NCBI GenBank assembly: GCA_000818945.1
Contig: KN805405.1
Coordinates: 212,926-276,925 of the forward strand
From: Schizochytrium sp. CCTCC M209059
Taxonomy: Eukaryota > Sar > Bigyra > Thraustochytrida > Thraustochytriidae
Reading direction: 5' to 3'
Length of the DNA stretch: 64,000 bases
The notes under the pieces are model-generated. The model ran no database searches. It was not told where the DNA came from and was given only the letters and a program-made list of their open reading frames with translations. The position numbers and the translations under genes are program-made. This document shows positions 62,899 to 64,000 of the stretch, in pieces; the stretch's first letter is position 1; each line of letters opens with the position of its first letter.

Positions 62899-64000
62899 TT
62901 AGAAGAAGCCCCAACGTAAATTTGATCTTGCGTCTTTGGCAGCGGAAAGTAATGGAAAGCGCTCGCAAGTTTGCTGAACCTCTCTCGGAGCGCCTTGCGC
63001 TCGAAGGATTTTCCGAACATTTGAATTGCATGCGAGATTCTGAATAGCCCCGCATGCCTGTCTCTGCACTTGTTCGCTTGTGGGATGTGCGCGCATGGCC
63101 GCCACGATCTCCTTGCCGACCTTGAGCTCTTGGCCAAGGATCTCCTTGTTGCGGTCGTTGAAAGCTGCGAGACTCCAAATAGCCCCGCATGCATATCTCT
63201 GCACTTCTTCGCTTGCGGGATGTGCGCGCATGGCCGCCACGATCTCCTTGCCGACCTTAAGCTCTTGACCAAGGATCTCCGCGTTGCGGTCGTTGACTGC
63301 GAGACTCCAAATAGCCCCGCATGCCTTTTCTTGCACTATTTCGCTTGCGGGATGTGCGCGCATGGCCGCCACGATCTCCTTGCCGACCTTGAGCTCTTGG
63401 CCAAGGATCTCCTTGTTGCGGGCGTTGACTGCGAGACTCCAAATAGCCCCGCATGCCTGTCTCTGCACTTGTTCGCTTGCGGGATGTGCGCGCATGGCCG
63501 CCACGATCTCCTTGCCGACCTTGAGCTCTTGGCCAAGGATCTCCTGGTTGCGGGCGTTGACTGCGAGATTCCAAATAGCCGCGCATGCGTATCTCTGCAC
63601 TTGTTCGCTTGCGGGATGTGCGCGCATGGCCGCCACGATCTCCTTGCCGACCTTGAGCTCTTGGCCAAGGATCTCCTTGTTGCGGTCGTTGAACGCTGCG
63701 AGATTCCAAATAGCCGCGCTTGCGAATCTCTGCACTAGTTCGCTTGCGGGATGTGCGCGCATGGCCGCCACGATCTCCTTGCCGACCTTGAGCTCTTGTC
63801 CAAGGATCTCCTTGTTGCGGTCGTTGAACGCTGCGAGATTCTGAATAGCCTCGCATGCATTCTTCTGCACTTGTTCGCTTGCGGGATGTGCGCGCATGGC
63901 CGCCACGATCTCCTTGCCGACCTTGAGCTCTTGGCCAAGGATCTCCTTGTTGCGGGCAGAGTCATTCGCGACAACAAATACAACCCCACATGCTGCGGCT
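62899..64000 (-). CDS. Armadillo/HEAT-type repeat protein, C-terminal part (5' end beyond window)
   Basis: The frame is open from the right edge to the stop at 62899. It consists of about eight near-identical 44-45-residue repeats (NKEILGQELKVGKEIVAAMR AHPASEQVQR QACGAIWSLA) with 132-135 bp period at DNA level, then a 40-residue C-terminal tail. The ACGAIWSLA-type helices and Asn-Arg/Asn-Lys turn match armadillo-like solenoids (Vac8/importin-like), usually protein-interaction scaffolds. The DNA-level homogeneity indicates recent expansion or ongoing homogenisation. Repeats differ mainly at a few positions in the helix turn (V/AF insertion, QACG/YACG/KACG). The start and any N-terminal domain are outside the window; function is unknown. 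Confidence 0.85.
   Translation of the reverse strand, partial: AAACGVVFVVANDSARNKEILGQELKVGKEIVAAMRAHPASEQVQKNACEAIQNLAAFNDRNKEILGQELKVGKEIVAAMRAHPASELVQRFASAAIWNLAAFNDRNKEILGQELKVGKEIVAAMRAHPASEQVQRYACAAIWNLAVNARNQEILGQELKVGKEIVAAMRAHPASEQVQRQACGAIWSLAVNARNKEILGQELKVGKEIVAAMRAHPASEIVQEKACGAIWSLAVNDRNAEILGQELKVGKEIVAAMRAHPASEEVQRYACGAIWSLAAFNDRNKEILGQELKVGKEIVAAMRAHPTSEQVQRQACGAIQNLACNSNVRKILRAQGAPREVQQTCERFPLLSAAKDARSNLRWGFF

Overview
This is a nuclear eukaryotic window. It is GC-rich and gene-dense with mostly intronless genes, but has clear GT-AG introns in two loci (a poly-Q protein at 5.0-7.3 kb and a leucine-rich-repeat protein at 53.7-56.2 kb). Gene content (clathrin heavy chain, PYROXD2, mitochondrial succinyl-CoA ligase beta, UVRAG/Vps38-like, CIAO1) is pan-eukaryotic. 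Few introns, high GC, extensive short tandem repeats and unusual NACHT/ankyrin, TIR and ABC paralogues would suit a heterotrophic stramenopile such as a thraustochytrid; that placement is an inference, not shown by the sequence.

Region 1 (1-27.3 kb) is conventional and its reading frames are clean: clathrin heavy chain (-), PYROXD2 (+), a two-exon poly-Q protein (-), a perfect 1140-bp AGCA array 343 bp upstream of succinyl-CoA ligase beta (+), a NACHT-ankyrin STAND protein (-) head-to-head with a UVRAG-like autophagy protein (+), a 1140-aa coiled-coil protein (+) and a low-complexity zinc-finger-like protein (-).

Region 2 (27.3-53.7 kb) is an array of seven ABC half-transporter copies (TMD-NBD, about 660-700 aa): two on the minus strand from a recent tandem duplication (A dead, B intact), then five on the plus strand (C-G). 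The last three are mosaics exchanged by gene conversion; E carries a Gly-to-Arg change in Walker A. An orphan copy of the promoter of F lies after G. Two assembly gaps (27792-28275 and 53069-53141) sit in repeats.

Region 3 (53.7-64 kb) holds a secreted/transmembrane LRR protein in which each 23-residue LRR is one 69-bp phase-2 exon, amplified as a 305-bp two-exon unit. It is followed by a run of broken genes: CIAO1 (20-bp tandem duplication), TIR-TIR-NACHT (frameshifts and a stop), an unknown remnant, and a subtilisin-family protease (16-bp and 4-bp tandem duplications plus stops). An intact armadillo-type repeat protein runs off the right edge. The lesions are strikingly often short tandem duplications, which points to one mutational process or a local assembly problem.

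Taken together, regions 2 and 3 look like a fast-evolving export/recognition island (ABC pumps, LRR surface protein, TIR-NACHT), but no functional link between these genes can be shown from sequence alone.
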